Shown: positions 17,743-27,029, numbered from the stretch's first letter. The stretch is DNA of 64,000 bases from Lachnospiraceae bacterium (GCA_902381685.1 LR698958.1:2118833-2182832), one strand, 5' to 3'. Program-made: numbers and translations. Notes: generated from the sequence alone by a model not told the origin.

Positions 17743-18842
17743 TTCGTTTCCTCCTTTGCGTTACTTTGTACTGATTTCTGCAATGATTTCAAATGATTAG
17801 AAACCATCAGCGCAATTTTAAATGTCAATGCGTCATCAAAAACCCTCACGTCTAATCCCGTTTTTTTCTGTATTTTTTCTAATCGGTAGACGAGGGTATT
17901 TCTATGTAAAAATAGTTGTCGTGCCGTCTCCGAAATATTCAAGTTGTTGTCAAAAAATTTATGAACTGTCGTCAGCGTTTCTTCGTCAAACTCTATTTCT
18001 TTTCCCTCAAAAATTTCTGAAAGAAACATGTCACAGAGAGAAATCGGAAGTTGATGAATCAGACGTCCTATGCCGAGTTGATCATATGCAAGCACATTTT
18101 TCTCCTCATAGAAAATTCTTCCAACGTCCAATGCCATTCCCGCTTCTTTGTAGGATTTCGATACATCTTTTATCTCGTCTACGATTGTTCCGTAGGCGAC
18201 ACGCACATTTACCATCGCCTCTGTATTTAAAATATCTACAATATATTTGGCAATCTTATTCAATTCTTTATAGCCTTCTCTGTCTTCCAGCATTTTTACC
18301 AAAATAATATGGCTCTCGTCAACCGCAGTCACAAAATCTTTTGTGCTTGTCTCATACAACCCTTTCAATACTTCCAAAATCAAATTGTCATTTGGATTTT
18401 TCGGTTCTATCATAATGACTGCCCGACGCGCCTCTATCGGTATATGCATATTTTTCGCACGATTATACACATCAACGAGCAGAAGATTATCCAACAAAAG
18501 ATTTTGTATAAAATGATTGCGGTTCATCTTCTCCTGATATAATCGGAGATATCCTTCCAACTGTTTTACGCCCAGCCGCCCGGCCATTTTCATTTCCGGC
18601 AAAACCGAATGTAAGACAAGAACATATATTAACCCTTCCTCCGAAGATACACCAAAAAAACTTGCGTTATTCTCTTCCCACTCTTCCTCTTCCGGCAGTT
18701 TTTTTATAAAATCAGACAGTTCTTTTTCTTTCCCGCCCGAATGAGCAAGACAGTTTCCGTCCACATTCCATATGGAACATGCAGTGCCCGTAATATCCTG
18801 TATATCACAAACCGTTTTTTTCAATATCTGTACCGGTAACAC
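17736..18842 (-). CDS. CdaR/PucR-type transcriptional regulator
   Basis: 368 residues, GTG start (AAGGGTG 7 nt upstream). The N-terminus ([35 protein letters not shown]) matches the sugar-diacid-recognition type sensing domain; a GGDEF-like middle region ([20 protein letters not shown]) and the PucR C-terminal HTH ([35 protein letters not shown]) follow. Such regulators respond to organic acids or purine catabolites. Overlap with the downstream hydratase gene suggests it controls that enzyme. A strong terminator at 18869-18902 isolates the pair from pgi. Confidence 0.88.
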   Translation of the reverse strand: MLPVQILKKTVCDIQDITGTACSIWNVDGNCLAHSGGKEKELSDFIKKLPEEEEWEENNASFFGVSSEEGLIYVLVLHSVLPEMKMAGRLGVKQLEGYLRLYQEKMNRNHFIQNLLLDNLLLVDVYNRAKNMHIPIEARRAVIMIEPKNPNDNLILEVLKGLYETSTKDFVTAVDESHIILVKMLEDREGYKELNKIAKYIVDILNTEAMVNVRVAYGTIVDEIKDVSKSYKEAGMALDVGRIFYEEKNVLAYDQLGIGRLIHQLPISLCDMFLSEIFEGKEIEFDEETLTTVHKFFDNNLNISETARQLFLHRNTLVYRLEKIQKKTGLDVRVFDDALTFKIALMVSNHLKSLQKSVQSNAKEETKW

Positions 18843-18868
18843 TCTGATACACCCTTTCTTCTGTTATG

Positions 18869-18902
18869 AAAAAGACGGAGTTTTTTAAACTCCGTCTTTT
18901 TG
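18869..18902. terminator. Bidirectional terminator between pgi and the PucR gene
   Basis: AAAAAGACGGAGTTT/AAACTCCGTCTTTTT: a 15-bp stem with A and T tracts on both sides. Confidence 0.88.
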
Positions 18903-18921
18903 TTCTTGCTGGAGAAATATT

Positions 18922-20271
18922 CTACAATCTCTTTAATAACTCTTCTCTCTCTTTTTCAAAGCCCGGTTTTCCAAGTAAGGCAAACATATTTCTCTTATAA
19001 CTTTCTACTCCCGGCTGGTCAAACGGATTTACCCCTGAGAGATATCCGCTCACACCACAGGCAAATTCAAAGAAGTAGAATAACTGACCTAAGTAATATT
19101 CATTTTGTTCCGGAATGCTTACCATAAGATTAGGTACGTTTCCGTCCGTATGTGCTAAAATTGTTCCATTCATCGCACTCTTATTGATGAAATCTACTGT
19201 CTTTCCTGCAAGATAGTTTAATCCGTCTAAATCAACAGGTTCTTCTTTCAGCACGATTTCTTCTGTAGATTTCTCTACGTTTAATACAGTTTCAAACATA
19301 ATACGGTTTCCGTCCTGAATAAACTGTCCCATAGAATGTAAATCTGTAGTTAAATCCACTGATGCAGGGAAAATACCTTTCTGGTCTTTTCCTTCGCTTT
19401 CACCGTATAACTGTTTCCACCATTCAGATACATAGTGAAGGTTTGGCTCATAGTTTGCCAACACCTCAACTGATTTTCCTTTGCGGTGTAAAATGTTGCG
19501 GATTGCCGCATATTTAAGCGCATCATTCTCTGCAAAATCACTTTCAAGCGCAAGTCTTCTTCCTTCCTTTGCACCTTCCATTAATTTTGTAATATCTGCA
19601 CCGCTCACTGCGATTGGAAGTAAACCTACTGCTGTGAGAACTGAGAAACGTCCTCCCACGTCGTCCGGCACAACAAAACTTTCATATCCTTCTTCTGTGG
19701 CAAGATTCTTAAGTGCTCCTCTTGCCTTATCTGTTGTCGCATAAATTCTCTTTCCTGCTTCTTCTTTTCCGTATTTATTCTCCAATAATTCTTTAAATAC
19801 GCGGAATGCAATAGCAGGCTCTGTAGTTGTACCCGATTTTGAAATCATGTTAATAGAAAAGTCACGGTCACCAATTACATCGATTAAATGTTTGATATAT
19901 GTACTGCTGATATTATTTCCCACATAATAAATTTCCGGTGTCTTTCTGACTTCTTTAGAAACCATATTGTAAAAACTGTGTCTTAAAAATTCGATAGCCG
20001 CTCTTGCTCCTAAATACGAACCTCCGATACCGATCACAAGAAGTACTTCTGAATCGCCCTGAATCTTCTCAGCAGCTTTCTGAATGCGTTCAAACTCTTC
20101 TTTGTCATAATCTACAGGCAAATCAATCCAACCTAAAAAGTCGTTCCCTGCACCTTCTCTGCTGACAAGAAGTTCTTTCGCATCTGCAACTAATTTTCCC
20201 ATATATTCTACTTCGTGTTCTTTAATAAAAGCACCTGCTTTTGAATAGTCAAATGTAACTTTCTTATTCAT
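18922..20271 (-). CDS. pgi: Glucose-6-phosphate isomerase
   Basis: 449 residues, the length of the Bacillus-type enzyme. Signatures: [18 protein letters not shown] (phosphate/sugar binding), [40 protein letters not shown] (family signature 1) and [20 protein letters not shown] (near signature 2). It interconverts glucose 6-phosphate and fructose 6-phosphate in glycolysis. ATG 20271 is preferred to the TTG at 20280 because of the AGAGAGG spacing. Single-gene transcript by context. Confidence 0.96.
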   Translation of the reverse strand: MNKKVTFDYSKAGAFIKEHEVEYMGKLVADAKELLVSREGAGNDFLGWIDLPVDYDKEEFERIQKAAEKIQGDSEVLLVIGIGGSYLGARAAIEFLRHSFYNMVSKEVRKTPEIYYVGNNISSTYIKHLIDVIGDRDFSINMISKSGTTTEPAIAFRVFKELLENKYGKEEAGKRIYATTDKARGALKNLATEEGYESFVVPDDVGGRFSVLTAVGLLPIAVSGADITKLMEGAKEGRRLALESDFAENDALKYAAIRNILHRKGKSVEVLANYEPNLHYVSEWWKQLYGESEGKDQKGIFPASVDLTTDLHSMGQFIQDGNRIMFETVLNVEKSTEEIVLKEEPVDLDGLNYLAGKTVDFINKSAMNGTILAHTDGNVPNLMVSIPEQNEYYLGQLFYFFEFACGVSGYLSGVNPFDQPGVESYKRNMFALLGKPGFEKEREELLKRL

Positions 20272-20335
20272 GATTCTCAATCCTCTCTCTGAAAAATACT
20301 ATATGCTAGTATTTTATCAAATTGATTCTTGTTTA

Positions 20336-21103
20336 TCAAGCCAAAAACTCTTCTAATATTTCTCGCAGAATGACTTCCTGAGATACTTTCTTCTCTTCTT
20401 TTTCTTCTTTTATTTCTTCCTGTCTGATTTCTGCCTGTTCCATGGAAGTTTCCTCCACTTCTTCCGCTGCCTTCACTTCCTCTTCAACAGTCTCTTTTAT
20501 CTCCTGTTCCTGCACTTCTTCACTCTCTTTTATTTCTTCCGGTTCTTTCATCATCTCTTCCATTCTCTGCATCTGTAAAGCCTGCTGTTTCTGATAGCGC
20601 GGAGCACATATATTTTGCAGATAATCCACCATATATACCTGAATTGTATCCATCTGGTAACTCTCGTCAGTGGAAATATACACAAGGAACAATACGACCA
20701 TTCCCACTCCTGCCAGTGCCGTATATCTGAACATCTCTTCCTGTACGCCTCCAAGTCTGTAACTTAGAAATGCTCCTATACACCCCGCCACTCCACAGAA
20801 CCATATGGATTGTTTTTCTAAATATCTCCATGTATGTAAGTGTAATCCACAAACGCGATATTCAAAAATGTACTTTTCCACAAACGCATGGATATTTTCC
20901 ACTTTCTCGCTGACCATAATAGTGTGTTCAAACTTTGCTTTTACCAGTTTCATTAACTTATGCGTACTTTTCCCCATTTCTCCTGACGCCCTTACCAGTT
21001 TTCCCAAAGTTACCACCGTTATAAACTTCCCAAGTACTCCGATTGCGATAATTGCGCCCATTATCCAAAGTATTACATTTGCTTCCATTATTTTTTCTAG
21101 CAT
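20336..21103 (-). CDS. Membrane protein with Glu-rich coiled C-terminal tail
   Basis: 255 residues. One N-terminal span (VILWIMGAIIAIGVLGKFIT), a soluble helical region (GEMGKSTHKLMKLVKAKFEH), two further spans (SIWFCGVAGCIGAFLSY, YTALAGVGMVVLFLVYIST) and a very acidic tail (~190-255) with repeated EE/KE pairs predicted to be coiled or disordered. Family not recognised. ATG 21103 has GGAGGG 8 nt upstream; the longer frame to 21199 lacks one. It lies between pgi and mtnN on the same strand with gaps of 64 and 122 bp. Confidence 0.7.
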   Translation of the reverse strand: MLEKIMEANVILWIMGAIIAIGVLGKFITVVTLGKLVRASGEMGKSTHKLMKLVKAKFEHTIMVSEKVENIHAFVEKYIFEYRVCGLHLHTWRYLEKQSIWFCGVAGCIGAFLSYRLGGVQEEMFRYTALAGVGMVVLFLVYISTDESYQMDTIQVYMVDYLQNICAPRYQKQQALQMQRMEEMMKEPEEIKESEEVQEQEIKETVEEEVKAAEEVEETSMEQAEIRQEEIKEEKEEKKVSQEVILREILEEFLA

Positions 21104-21225
21104 ATAAAAAGCCCTCCTTCTTTTATCTAGCGACATTATAGCGTAAATAAAAGAATTTGGGCGAAGATTCGTTCTACAACTTTCTACATAAAATGTCATT
21201 TCTGACTTTGATTTTTAATGTTTTT

Positions 21226-21921
21226 TTATCCCAGTTTTTTCATCAGACCACGTACAAGCCTTACAGAATGCACGATTGCCTGTCTTTCAAATGCCGGATA
21301 ATCCATAACGGCGCTATTGTCGGCTTTGTCCGAAATTGCTCGAATAATGACACACGAAACTTTATTTAAGTATGCTGCATGTGCGATTGCAGCCCCCTCC
21401 ATCTCCGTACACATTGCATCAAATTGTGAAACCAGTCTCTCCTTCACTTCCCCCGAAGAAACAAACTGATCTCCGCTTACAATCCTTCCCATAAATGTCT
21501 GAATATCCGGATTTTCTTCCTCGTTTACTTCTTTTGCCAGTTTTGCTAACTTCTCATCTGCCGGAAATGAAAACGTATCCATCTGTGGCACTTGTCCGAG
21601 CGGATCTCCAAATATAGTTGTGTCCATATCATGCTGTACCGCATCTGTTGAAATCACAATATCTCCAATGTTGATTTCAGCATTCAGAGAACCTGCAATT
21701 CCCGTATTAATCAGTGTATCCACATGGAACATATCCACTAAAATCTGCGCGCAGAGAGCGGCATTGACTTTCCCGATCCCGCTTTTTACGATAACTGCCT
21801 TCTGTCCGCATAATTCCCCTTTATAAAATACCATGCCCGCTTTTTCTACCGTTTCTTCCACAGTCATTTCTTCCTGCAAAAGAACTACCTCGTTCTGCAT
21901 TGCTCCAATAATTCCAATCAT
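21226..21921 (-). CDS. mtnN: 5'-methylthioadenosine/S-adenosylhomocysteine nucleosidase
   Basis: 231 residues. GIIGAMQNEVVLLQEEM (start, with the conserved catalytic Glu12 region), SGIGKVNAALCAQILVD, NTGIAGSLN, TDAVQHDMDTTIFGDPLGQ, MEGAAIAHAAYL and the catalytic Asp in IRAISDKAD are all present. It cleaves the glycosidic bond of MTA and SAH, feeding methionine salvage and quorum-signal precursor turnover. No luxS or other SAM-cycle genes are adjacent. Confidence 0.96.
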   Translation of the reverse strand: MIGIIGAMQNEVVLLQEEMTVEETVEKAGMVFYKGELCGQKAVIVKSGIGKVNAALCAQILVDMFHVDTLINTGIAGSLNAEINIGDIVISTDAVQHDMDTTIFGDPLGQVPQMDTFSFPADEKLAKLAKEVNEEENPDIQTFMGRIVSGDQFVSSGEVKERLVSQFDAMCTEMEGAAIAHAAYLNKVSCVIIRAISDKADNSAVMDYPAFERQAIVHSVRLVRGLMKKLG

Positions 21922-22045
21922 TTCTCTTCTCCTCTATTTTGATTTTTATTTATTTTCTTTTCTCAGTATAACAGAATTTTGATTTCTTACCTAGTTTTTT
22001 TTCAACACCTTTGTTATAATAGCAAAAGTAAAGGAGGTTATGACT

Positions 22046-22288
22046 ATGGAATATAAACCACATGGAGTCTGTTCACAAAAGATTACATTTGATATTCAGA
22101 ATGATACCGTCCACGCTGTTCAGTTTACCGGAGGCTGTTCCGGAAATCTTCAGGGAATTGCAAAATTAATTGAAGGAATGAATGTAGATGAGGCTATCTC
22201 CCGTATTGAAGGGATTAAATGCGGATACAAATCCACATCTTGCCCTGATCAACTCGCACAGGCTTTGAAAGAAGCAACGGGACGTTAA
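22046..22288 (+). CDS. TSCPD-domain protein (TIGR03905 type)
   Basis: 80 residues with the domain's eponymous TSCPDQLAQAL motif and the paired cysteines of GVCSQKITFDIQND, GGCSGNLQGIAKLIEGM and IKCGYKSTSCPDQ. This small free-standing version of a domain found at the end of some ribonucleotide reductases is common in clostridia; its role is not known. Start ATG 22046 is preferred over 22040 because AAAGGAGG lies 8 nt upstream. Confidence 0.9.
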   Translation: MEYKPHGVCSQKITFDIQNDTVHAVQFTGGCSGNLQGIAKLIEGMNVDEAISRIEGIKCGYKSTSCPDQLAQALKEATGR

Positions 22289-22293
22289 GATTG

Positions 22294-22335
22294 AAAACTA
22301 TTGACAAATTCTGTTTGTCGATAGTTTTTATTTTT
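22294..22335 (+). terminator. Terminator of the TSCPD gene
   Basis: Arms AAAACTATTGACAAA and TTTGTCGATAGTTTT (15 bp, one mismatch), 5-nt loop, then a T-rich tail. Confidence 0.85.
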
Positions 22336-22444
22336 ATAAATAGACAGAGTTGTTTTGCCCTCAACTCCATAGAAATGATATAGTCTGTTTTTTGAAATAT
22401 TAATCTCTGTCAATAAATTAATATTATAAAGATGTATTCTATCC

Positions 22445-22571
22445 AGAGGGACTACTGCAGCCATTGCAGGATTCGGTAGTTTAGTGTAAAGACATGAGAT
22501 AGGAAAACTACTTGAATCTTCGTTAACAGTTCCTCTTCCGTAACTACTGCAATGGCTGCAGTAGTCCCTCT
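22445..22571. repeat. 127-bp palindromic element with perfect 25-bp terminal inverted repeats (MITE-like)
   Basis: The ends read AGAGGGACTACTGCAGCCAT... and its exact reverse complement (22445-22469 and 22547-22571). Inside, GATTCGGTAGTTT faces AAAACTACTTGAATC, so the whole element could fold as one long hairpin. It codes for nothing and abuts the 3' end of the DUF6147-like gene. The rest of 22336-22444 shows only weak inverted repeats (GAGTTG/CAACTC). Confidence 0.7.
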
Positions 22572-22581
22572 GAACTGAAAA

Positions 22582-23040
22582 CTAGTCCACCAAAATTGCG
22601 CTCGTATTTGAATCTCCTACATCTGAATTTGCGGAGTGAACACATCTCACGCGGTAGTAATATCCTCTTGGAACATACATTGTTTTTGACGTCGTAAGCG
22701 CATATGCGTTTGTATCACTTGCATTCCACGATGTATAACTTAGCCAGTCACCGTTCACCTGTCGCTCCACCATAACACTGATTTTAATTGTAGATACAAG
22801 TTGCTGTGCTACCGTCGTTCCCGACACTTTAATCTTTCCTGGTCCAACCTGTCCAATGCTTGAAACACCTTTTTGTAAATATTTCCCTTTCGGCTCTGTA
22901 ATCCCCTCACTCAACTTATTCTCCTGCTGAACAGATACTTTCTGTACATTCTCAACCGCCTTTACTTCCTTTCCCTCTCCACCGGAAAGTGTTAAAGAAA
23001 GTAAAAGGGCAGCAACCGTAATTGCTATTTTCTTTCGCAT
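22582..23040 (-). CDS. Secreted protein (DUF6147-like)
   Basis: 152 residues. A clear signal peptide (MRKKIAITVAALLLSLTLSG) is followed by a ~40-residue polar linker and a beta-rich C-terminal domain (KISVMVERQVNGDWLSYTSW, YVPRGYYYRVRCVHSANSD). The YYYRVRCVHSA stretch is what I recall from DUF6147; no function is known. It follows the DUF4367 gene by 68 bp on the same strand, so both may be under the sigma factor encoded at 25169-25735. Confidence 0.78.
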   Translation of the reverse strand: MRKKIAITVAALLLSLTLSGGEGKEVKAVENVQKVSVQQENKLSEGITEPKGKYLQKGVSSIGQVGPGKIKVSGTTVAQQLVSTIKISVMVERQVNGDWLSYTSWNASDTNAYALTTSKTMYVPRGYYYRVRCVHSANSDVGDSNTSAILVD

Positions 23041-23108
23041 CTTTTTCTCCTCCTTATTTTGTCTTACACTATATATACAATCCTAGAAGGAAAATCTGAC
23101 GCCATTTT

Positions 23109-23942
23109 TTAAAAAAAATGTAAATTTTTAATAATTTCTTCAAATTCTGCCTTATTCATAATCCCCACAAGAAAATATTTACTGTTTTTATAGGAAAACT
23201 GTGCCGTATATTCTTTCTCCCCTGTCTCCAAAACTTTATACTCTCTAACCAATACTTTTGTTTCCGGCAATTGTATCGTATACTCCTGAAGTATCTTATC
23301 TGAAATCTCTATTCCGGTTGAACTTTTTACATAGCGGGATACAACCTGAAGGCTCATAGTTTTATCATTGACAGAATAGTACAGCATTGCTTCCTGCACC
23401 TCTTTATCCACCACAGCATTTAAAAACTTTGTATTTCTAGGTTTATATACCATTCTAACAGGCTCTTCTCCCAACGCTTCTTTAATTTGCTCCCATGCCT
23501 CTTCTTCCGTAACTTCTCCGACATCTTCCGGTTCTATAGAGTTCACATAAGTTTTATCTTCTCCGCCAAACTTTTTATCAAAAGTGTCTATAAAGAGCTT
23601 CTTTCCGCCCACACTCGTCACGCCAATGCCAATAAACAGCACAACCGTAGCCGCCACGCCCATAATACGCCGTATTTTCTTGCGATTCTGTTTTGCACGC
23701 TCTCTTTTCTTTTGCACTTCTCTTCCAATGCGCAGCGCCTCCCTGTCTTCCTCGGGCAGCGCATTTCTCAATTTTTCTTCCTCATATTCTTTAATTCTAT
23801 TCATTAATGAGAGATGTGCCTCCTTTGGCATCTCCATTTTCTTCAATTCGGGTTGATTTTCTATAATTGCTCTTATCTCGTCTGCCTCTCTTTGTAATTC
23901 TTCGTCAGAATACTGTGCAGTTATGTCTTCTTTCTTATTCAT
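23109..23942 (-). CDS. Membrane-anchored DUF4367-type putative anti-sigma protein
   Basis: 277 residues. The cytoplasmic N-terminal ~95 residues are charged and helical; one span follows (RRIMGVAATVVLFIGIGVTS), then an extracytoplasmic domain (MVYKPRNTKFLNAVVDKEVQ, ETKVLVREYKVLETGEKEYT, FLVGIMNKAEFEEIIKNLHF) typical of DUF4367. In clostridia such proteins are usually encoded directly after an ECF-type sigma factor and act as its anti-sigma. Here the sigma gene is 1.2 kb upstream, with murG between them on the other strand. No zinc-binding HxxxCxxC motif, so it is not a ZAS-type anti-sigma. Confidence 0.78.
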   Translation of the reverse strand: MNKKEDITAQYSDEELQREADEIRAIIENQPELKKMEMPKEAHLSLMNRIKEYEEEKLRNALPEEDREALRIGREVQKKRERAKQNRKKIRRIMGVAATVVLFIGIGVTSVGGKKLFIDTFDKKFGGEDKTYVNSIEPEDVGEVTEEEAWEQIKEALGEEPVRMVYKPRNTKFLNAVVDKEVQEAMLYYSVNDKTMSLQVVSRYVKSSTGIEISDKILQEYTIQLPETKVLVREYKVLETGEKEYTAQFSYKNSKYFLVGIMNKAEFEEIIKNLHFF

Positions 23943-24046
23943 GCTTCACCTCTTCTTCTATTCTCTGTTTTTCATTTCCCTTGACCTTTTTTTGAAATCT
24001 GTTTAATATAAATCTTATATACTGTATTTCGGAGGGAATTTATTTT

Positions 24047-25111
24047 ATGAAACGAATTATACTTACCGGGGGAGGAACTGCCGGACACGTTACTCCCAAC
24101 ATTGCTTTATTACCACGTTTAAAAGAGTTAAACTATGACATTCATTATATCGGCTCTTACACCGGTATTGAAAAAGAACTGATCGAACAATTGGGTATTG
24201 TCTATCACGGTATCTCGTCCGGAAAATTACGCCGTTATTTTAGTCTAAAGAACTTTTCAGATCCTTTCCGCATTGTAAAAGGGTTAAACGAAGCGAATAA
24301 ACTAATGAAATCTTTGAAACCTGATGTTGTCTTCTCCAAAGGCGGATTTGTATCTGTTCCCGTTGTTATGGCTGCAAAACGCCATCATATTCCAACGATT
24401 ATTCATGAATCAGATATGACTCCGGGATTGGCAAACAAACTTTCCATACCTTCCGCAACAAAAGTATGTTGCAATTTTCCTGAGACATTGGAATACTTAC
24501 CGAAAGAGAAGGCTCTCCTTACCGGCTCTCCGATTCGTCAGGAACTACTGGCCGGAGACAGGGCTGCCGCATTAAAATTCTGCGGGCTTACGGAAGATAA
24601 ACCTGTTATTCTCATTATCGGCGGAAGTCTAGGATCTGTAGTTGTAAATGACGCTGTGCGGGCTATCCTGCCTGAACTGCTGCAAAAATTCCAGGTAATT
24701 CACCTGTGCGGTAAAAATAAAGTGGATCCGTCATTGAATCATCTGAACGGCTACGTACAATTTGAATACGTTCAGAATGAATTAAAGGACATCTTCGCCT
24801 TAACGGATATTGTTATTTCCCGCGCCGGTGCAAATGCCATTTGCGAATTGCTTGCTCTGCGCAAACCAAATTTATTAATTCCGCTTTCTGCTAACGCAAG
24901 CCGGGGAGATCAGATTTTAAATGCCCACTCTTTTGAGCGTCAGGGATTTAGTATCGTCATTGAAGAAGAAGATTTAAGTAACGAAAAACTTCTTGCTTCT
25001 ATTCATAGTTTATACGATAATCGCGACTCTTACGTCAATGCGATGAGTCAGTCTTTACAACAGAACTCCATTGATACGATTATTAAATTAATCGAAGAAG
25101 TCTCTCAATAA
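24047..25111 (+). CDS. murG: UDP-GlcNAc:lipid I transferase MurG
   Basis: 354 residues, GT-B fold. ILTGGGTAGHVTPNIALLP is the conserved N-terminal glycine loop, IGSYTGIEKELIEQLGI and VFSKGGFVSVPVVMAA are family signatures, and SLGSVVVNDAV, ISRAGANAICELLALRKPNL and SANASRGDQILNA match the UDP-GlcNAc site. It makes lipid II at the inner membrane face. It stands alone, away from any division and cell wall cluster, and interrupts the sigma/anti-sigma pair. Three plus-strand genes of this part (TSCPD, murG, kinase) alternate with minus-strand genes. Confidence 0.95.
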   Translation: MKRIILTGGGTAGHVTPNIALLPRLKELNYDIHYIGSYTGIEKELIEQLGIVYHGISSGKLRRYFSLKNFSDPFRIVKGLNEANKLMKSLKPDVVFSKGGFVSVPVVMAAKRHHIPTIIHESDMTPGLANKLSIPSATKVCCNFPETLEYLPKEKALLTGSPIRQELLAGDRAAALKFCGLTEDKPVILIIGGSLGSVVVNDAVRAILPELLQKFQVIHLCGKNKVDPSLNHLNGYVQFEYVQNELKDIFALTDIVISRAGANAICELLALRKPNLLIPLSANASRGDQILNAHSFERQGFSIVIEEEDLSNEKLLASIHSLYDNRDSYVNAMSQSLQQNSIDTIIKLIEEVSQ

Positions 25112-25114
25112 TAA

Positions 25115-25146
25115 AATAGAATGTGCATCGCACATTCTATTTTTAT
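25115..25146. terminator. Bidirectional terminator between murG and the sigma gene
   Basis: AATAGAATGTGC/GCACATTCTATT with a 3-nt loop, then TTTTATTT. The core AGAATGTGC is identical to that of the terminator at 2531-2560. Confidence 0.85.
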
Positions 25147-25168
25147 TTAAATCAATGCACCTCTGCCA

Positions 25169-25735
25169 TTATTCAAATATTTTCTCATACCGCTTGCCAT
25201 AGTTCCTCTTTATCCAGCGTCTCGCTCTATAGATAATTGCATATACAACATCTTTACTTACATGAAGTTCATCTGCAACCTCTGTATACGTTTTACCTGA
25301 ACAGTAAATGCCGCTAACTACCTCATACCATCTTTCATTTTCTTTGTATAACTCACAAAATATTTCCTGACTCAAAAGTCCAAAATCCTGTTTGCGTTCT
25401 TTCTCCAATACACTATATTCCGCACTCTCACTCAGCAGTTCTCCGTTTTCCTGCAAATATTCCAGTCTTCTTACCTCTGCTTCCAGTTTGTGCAGCCAAT
25501 TTAATGATTTATTCTTTGTAACAGTGAGTAACCAGTTATCTACTTTTGCCTCATCTATTTTATCGATTCCCACATACATTTCCACAAAAATCTCTTGTGT
25601 AATCTCCTCTGCAATTTCCATTCTCTTCGTATAGTACATTGCAGTCTGAAATACTTTATTTCTGTTTCTTCCGTATATACTGTCGAATTTTATGTTACCG
25701 GTAAATTTTCTTTTTGCACTTTCTATCTCATTCAT
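25169..25735 (-). CDS. RNA polymerase sigma factor, ECF-like sigma-70
   Basis: 188 residues. Region 2 (GRNRNKVFQTAMYYTKRMEI, AEEITQEIFVEMYVGIDKID, VDNWLLTVTKNKSLNWLHKL) and region 4 (VVSGIYCSGKTYTEVADELH, VSKDVVYAIIYRARRWIKRN) are both present with no region 1 or 3. Partner is presumably the DUF4367 protein at 23109-23942. It follows the HIT gene by 31 bp on the same strand. Upstream of its start only a weak GAAAGATAG is visible, implying modest translation or coupling. Confidence 0.88.
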   Translation of the reverse strand: MNEIESAKRKFTGNIKFDSIYGRNRNKVFQTAMYYTKRMEIAEEITQEIFVEMYVGIDKIDEAKVDNWLLTVTKNKSLNWLHKLEAEVRRLEYLQENGELLSESAEYSVLEKERKQDFGLLSQEIFCELYKENERWYEVVSGIYCSGKTYTEVADELHVSKDVVYAIIYRARRWIKRNYGKRYEKIFE

Positions 25736-25766
25736 TACTACTATCTTTCTCTGTCTGTATTACAAT

Positions 25767-26174
25767 TTATTGAAATTTCAATAAAATTTCTTCTTTGACT
25801 TCCTCAGTCAATGTACCGGGATTCCATTGAAGTCCCACATTATCACCCTCATATCTTGGAATCAGGTGTAAATGAAAATGATTTACTGTCTGACCTGCCG
25901 CCTCTCCGTTATTCTGCACAAGATTATAACCATCGCAATTTAAAATCTCTTTCATTTTTGTAATTACTTTCTTTGCTACAACCAATACCTTGCCTGCCTT
26001 TTCGTCATCTAATTCAAACAAATTTGCATAATGTTCTTTTGGAAGAATCAATGCATGTCCCTTTGATGCCGGCGATAGGTCTAAAATCACACGAAAATCT
26101 TCGTCTTCATATATCGTTGCAGATGGAATCTCCCCATTTGCTATCTTACAAAAAATACAATTATTATCTCTCAT
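25767..26174 (-). CDS. HIT-family nucleotide hydrolase
   Basis: 135 residues with the histidine triad NHFHLHLIPRYEGDNVGLQW (H-x-H-x-H) and the usual start CIFCKIANGEIPS carrying the CxxC zinc pair (with the partner His in KEHYANLFELDD). Such Hint-type enzymes hydrolyse AMP-lysine, AMP-amidates or similar substrates. Length is normal. The upstream region contains TTTGTCGAAATT, a match to the Spo0A box (see separate entry). Confidence 0.94.
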   Translation of the reverse strand: MRDNNCIFCKIANGEIPSATIYEDEDFRVILDLSPASKGHALILPKEHYANLFELDDEKAGKVLVVAKKVITKMKEILNCDGYNLVQNNGEAAGQTVNHFHLHLIPRYEGDNVGLQWNPGTLTEEVKEEILLKFQ

Positions 26175-26202
26175 TTCTTTTCCTCTTTTCTTCTATGATT
26201 TA

Positions 26203-26213
26203 TTTGTCGAAAT
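26203..26213. promoter_or_regulatory. Spo0A-box-like site between HIT and histidine kinase genes
   Basis: TGTCGAA at 26205-26211 within TTTGTCGAAAT, an exact match to the core 0A box, in the divergent intergenic gap between a HIT gene and a soluble histidine kinase. Single short motif: chance occurrence is possible. Confidence 0.4.
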
Positions 26214-26279
26214 TTGTTCTCTTCTTTTTATTGAATCCGCTCCTGCCCAATGTTACACTTTTTTGCAGGAGGGTTAGAT

Positions 26280-27029
26280 ATGTTCACATTAGACGATGAA
26301 AAACAATTACACAGATTGATGAATGAAAACTCCGACAATTATATGTTAATTCAAAAATTATTGGATTTTCAACAACTCACCATAAGCAAAATCAGCCATG
26401 AAATAAGAAATCCTCTCACTCTTATTTCAAGCACTTTACAGTTAATCCAAAAACAGCACCCGGAAGTTACACACTTTGCCTACTGGAAACAAATGTTAGA
26501 AGATATTTCCTTTATGAAAACTCTTCTGGAAGAACTGTCCCTATATAATAATGGAACCCGCTTACATAAAACAGTTATTCACACTACTGATTTTTTCAAC
26601 CGGCTCATTTTGTCTTTCGCAACAACATTGACCGAAAGTTCCATTGAACTCACTTCAAATATCGAACAAAATCTTCCGAATATAGCAGGTGATCCAATAA
26701 AGTTACAAGAAGCGCTGTTAAATCTTCTAACCAATGCACGAGATGCCGTAAAACCCGACGGAAAAATTTATTTTTCCGCACAATCCAAAGATGAATCTAT
26801 CATTCTGCACATAAAAGATAACGGTTGTGGAATTCCCCAAAGTCATCTCTCTGATATTTTCACGCCTTTTACCACTTATAAAGAAAACGGAACCGGTCTT
26901 GGACTGGCGATCGTTAAAGCAGTTACAGAAGCACACCACGGAACCGTCTATGTAAAATCAATTCCATTCCACAGTACTTCTTTTACTCTGACGCTTCCGA
27001 TACAGGATAAATGCGAGAAGGATTCCTGA
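26280..27029 (+). CDS. Orphan soluble histidine kinase
   Basis: 249 residues, no membrane segment and almost no sensor region (only ~30 residues before the dimerisation helix). H box: KISHEIRNPLTLISSTLQLI (His about residue 41). ATPase motifs: LLNLLTNARDAV (N box), IKDNGCGIPQ (G1), FTPFTTYKENGTGLGLAIVK (F and G2). No response regulator is adjacent, as with the sporulation phosphorelay kinases that feed Spo0F or Spo0A; with the 0A-like box upstream this is a reasonable but unproven role. ATG 26280 has AGGAGGG 6 nt upstream. The last 72 bp overlap the convergent rhomboid gene. Confidence 0.88.
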   Translation: MFTLDDEKQLHRLMNENSDNYMLIQKLLDFQQLTISKISHEIRNPLTLISSTLQLIQKQHPEVTHFAYWKQMLEDISFMKTLLEELSLYNNGTRLHKTVIHTTDFFNRLILSFATTLTESSIELTSNIEQNLPNIAGDPIKLQEALLNLLTNARDAVKPDGKIYFSAQSKDESIILHIKDNGCGIPQSHLSDIFTPFTTYKENGTGLGLAIVKAVTEAHHGTVYVKSIPFHSTSFTLTLPIQDKCEKDS

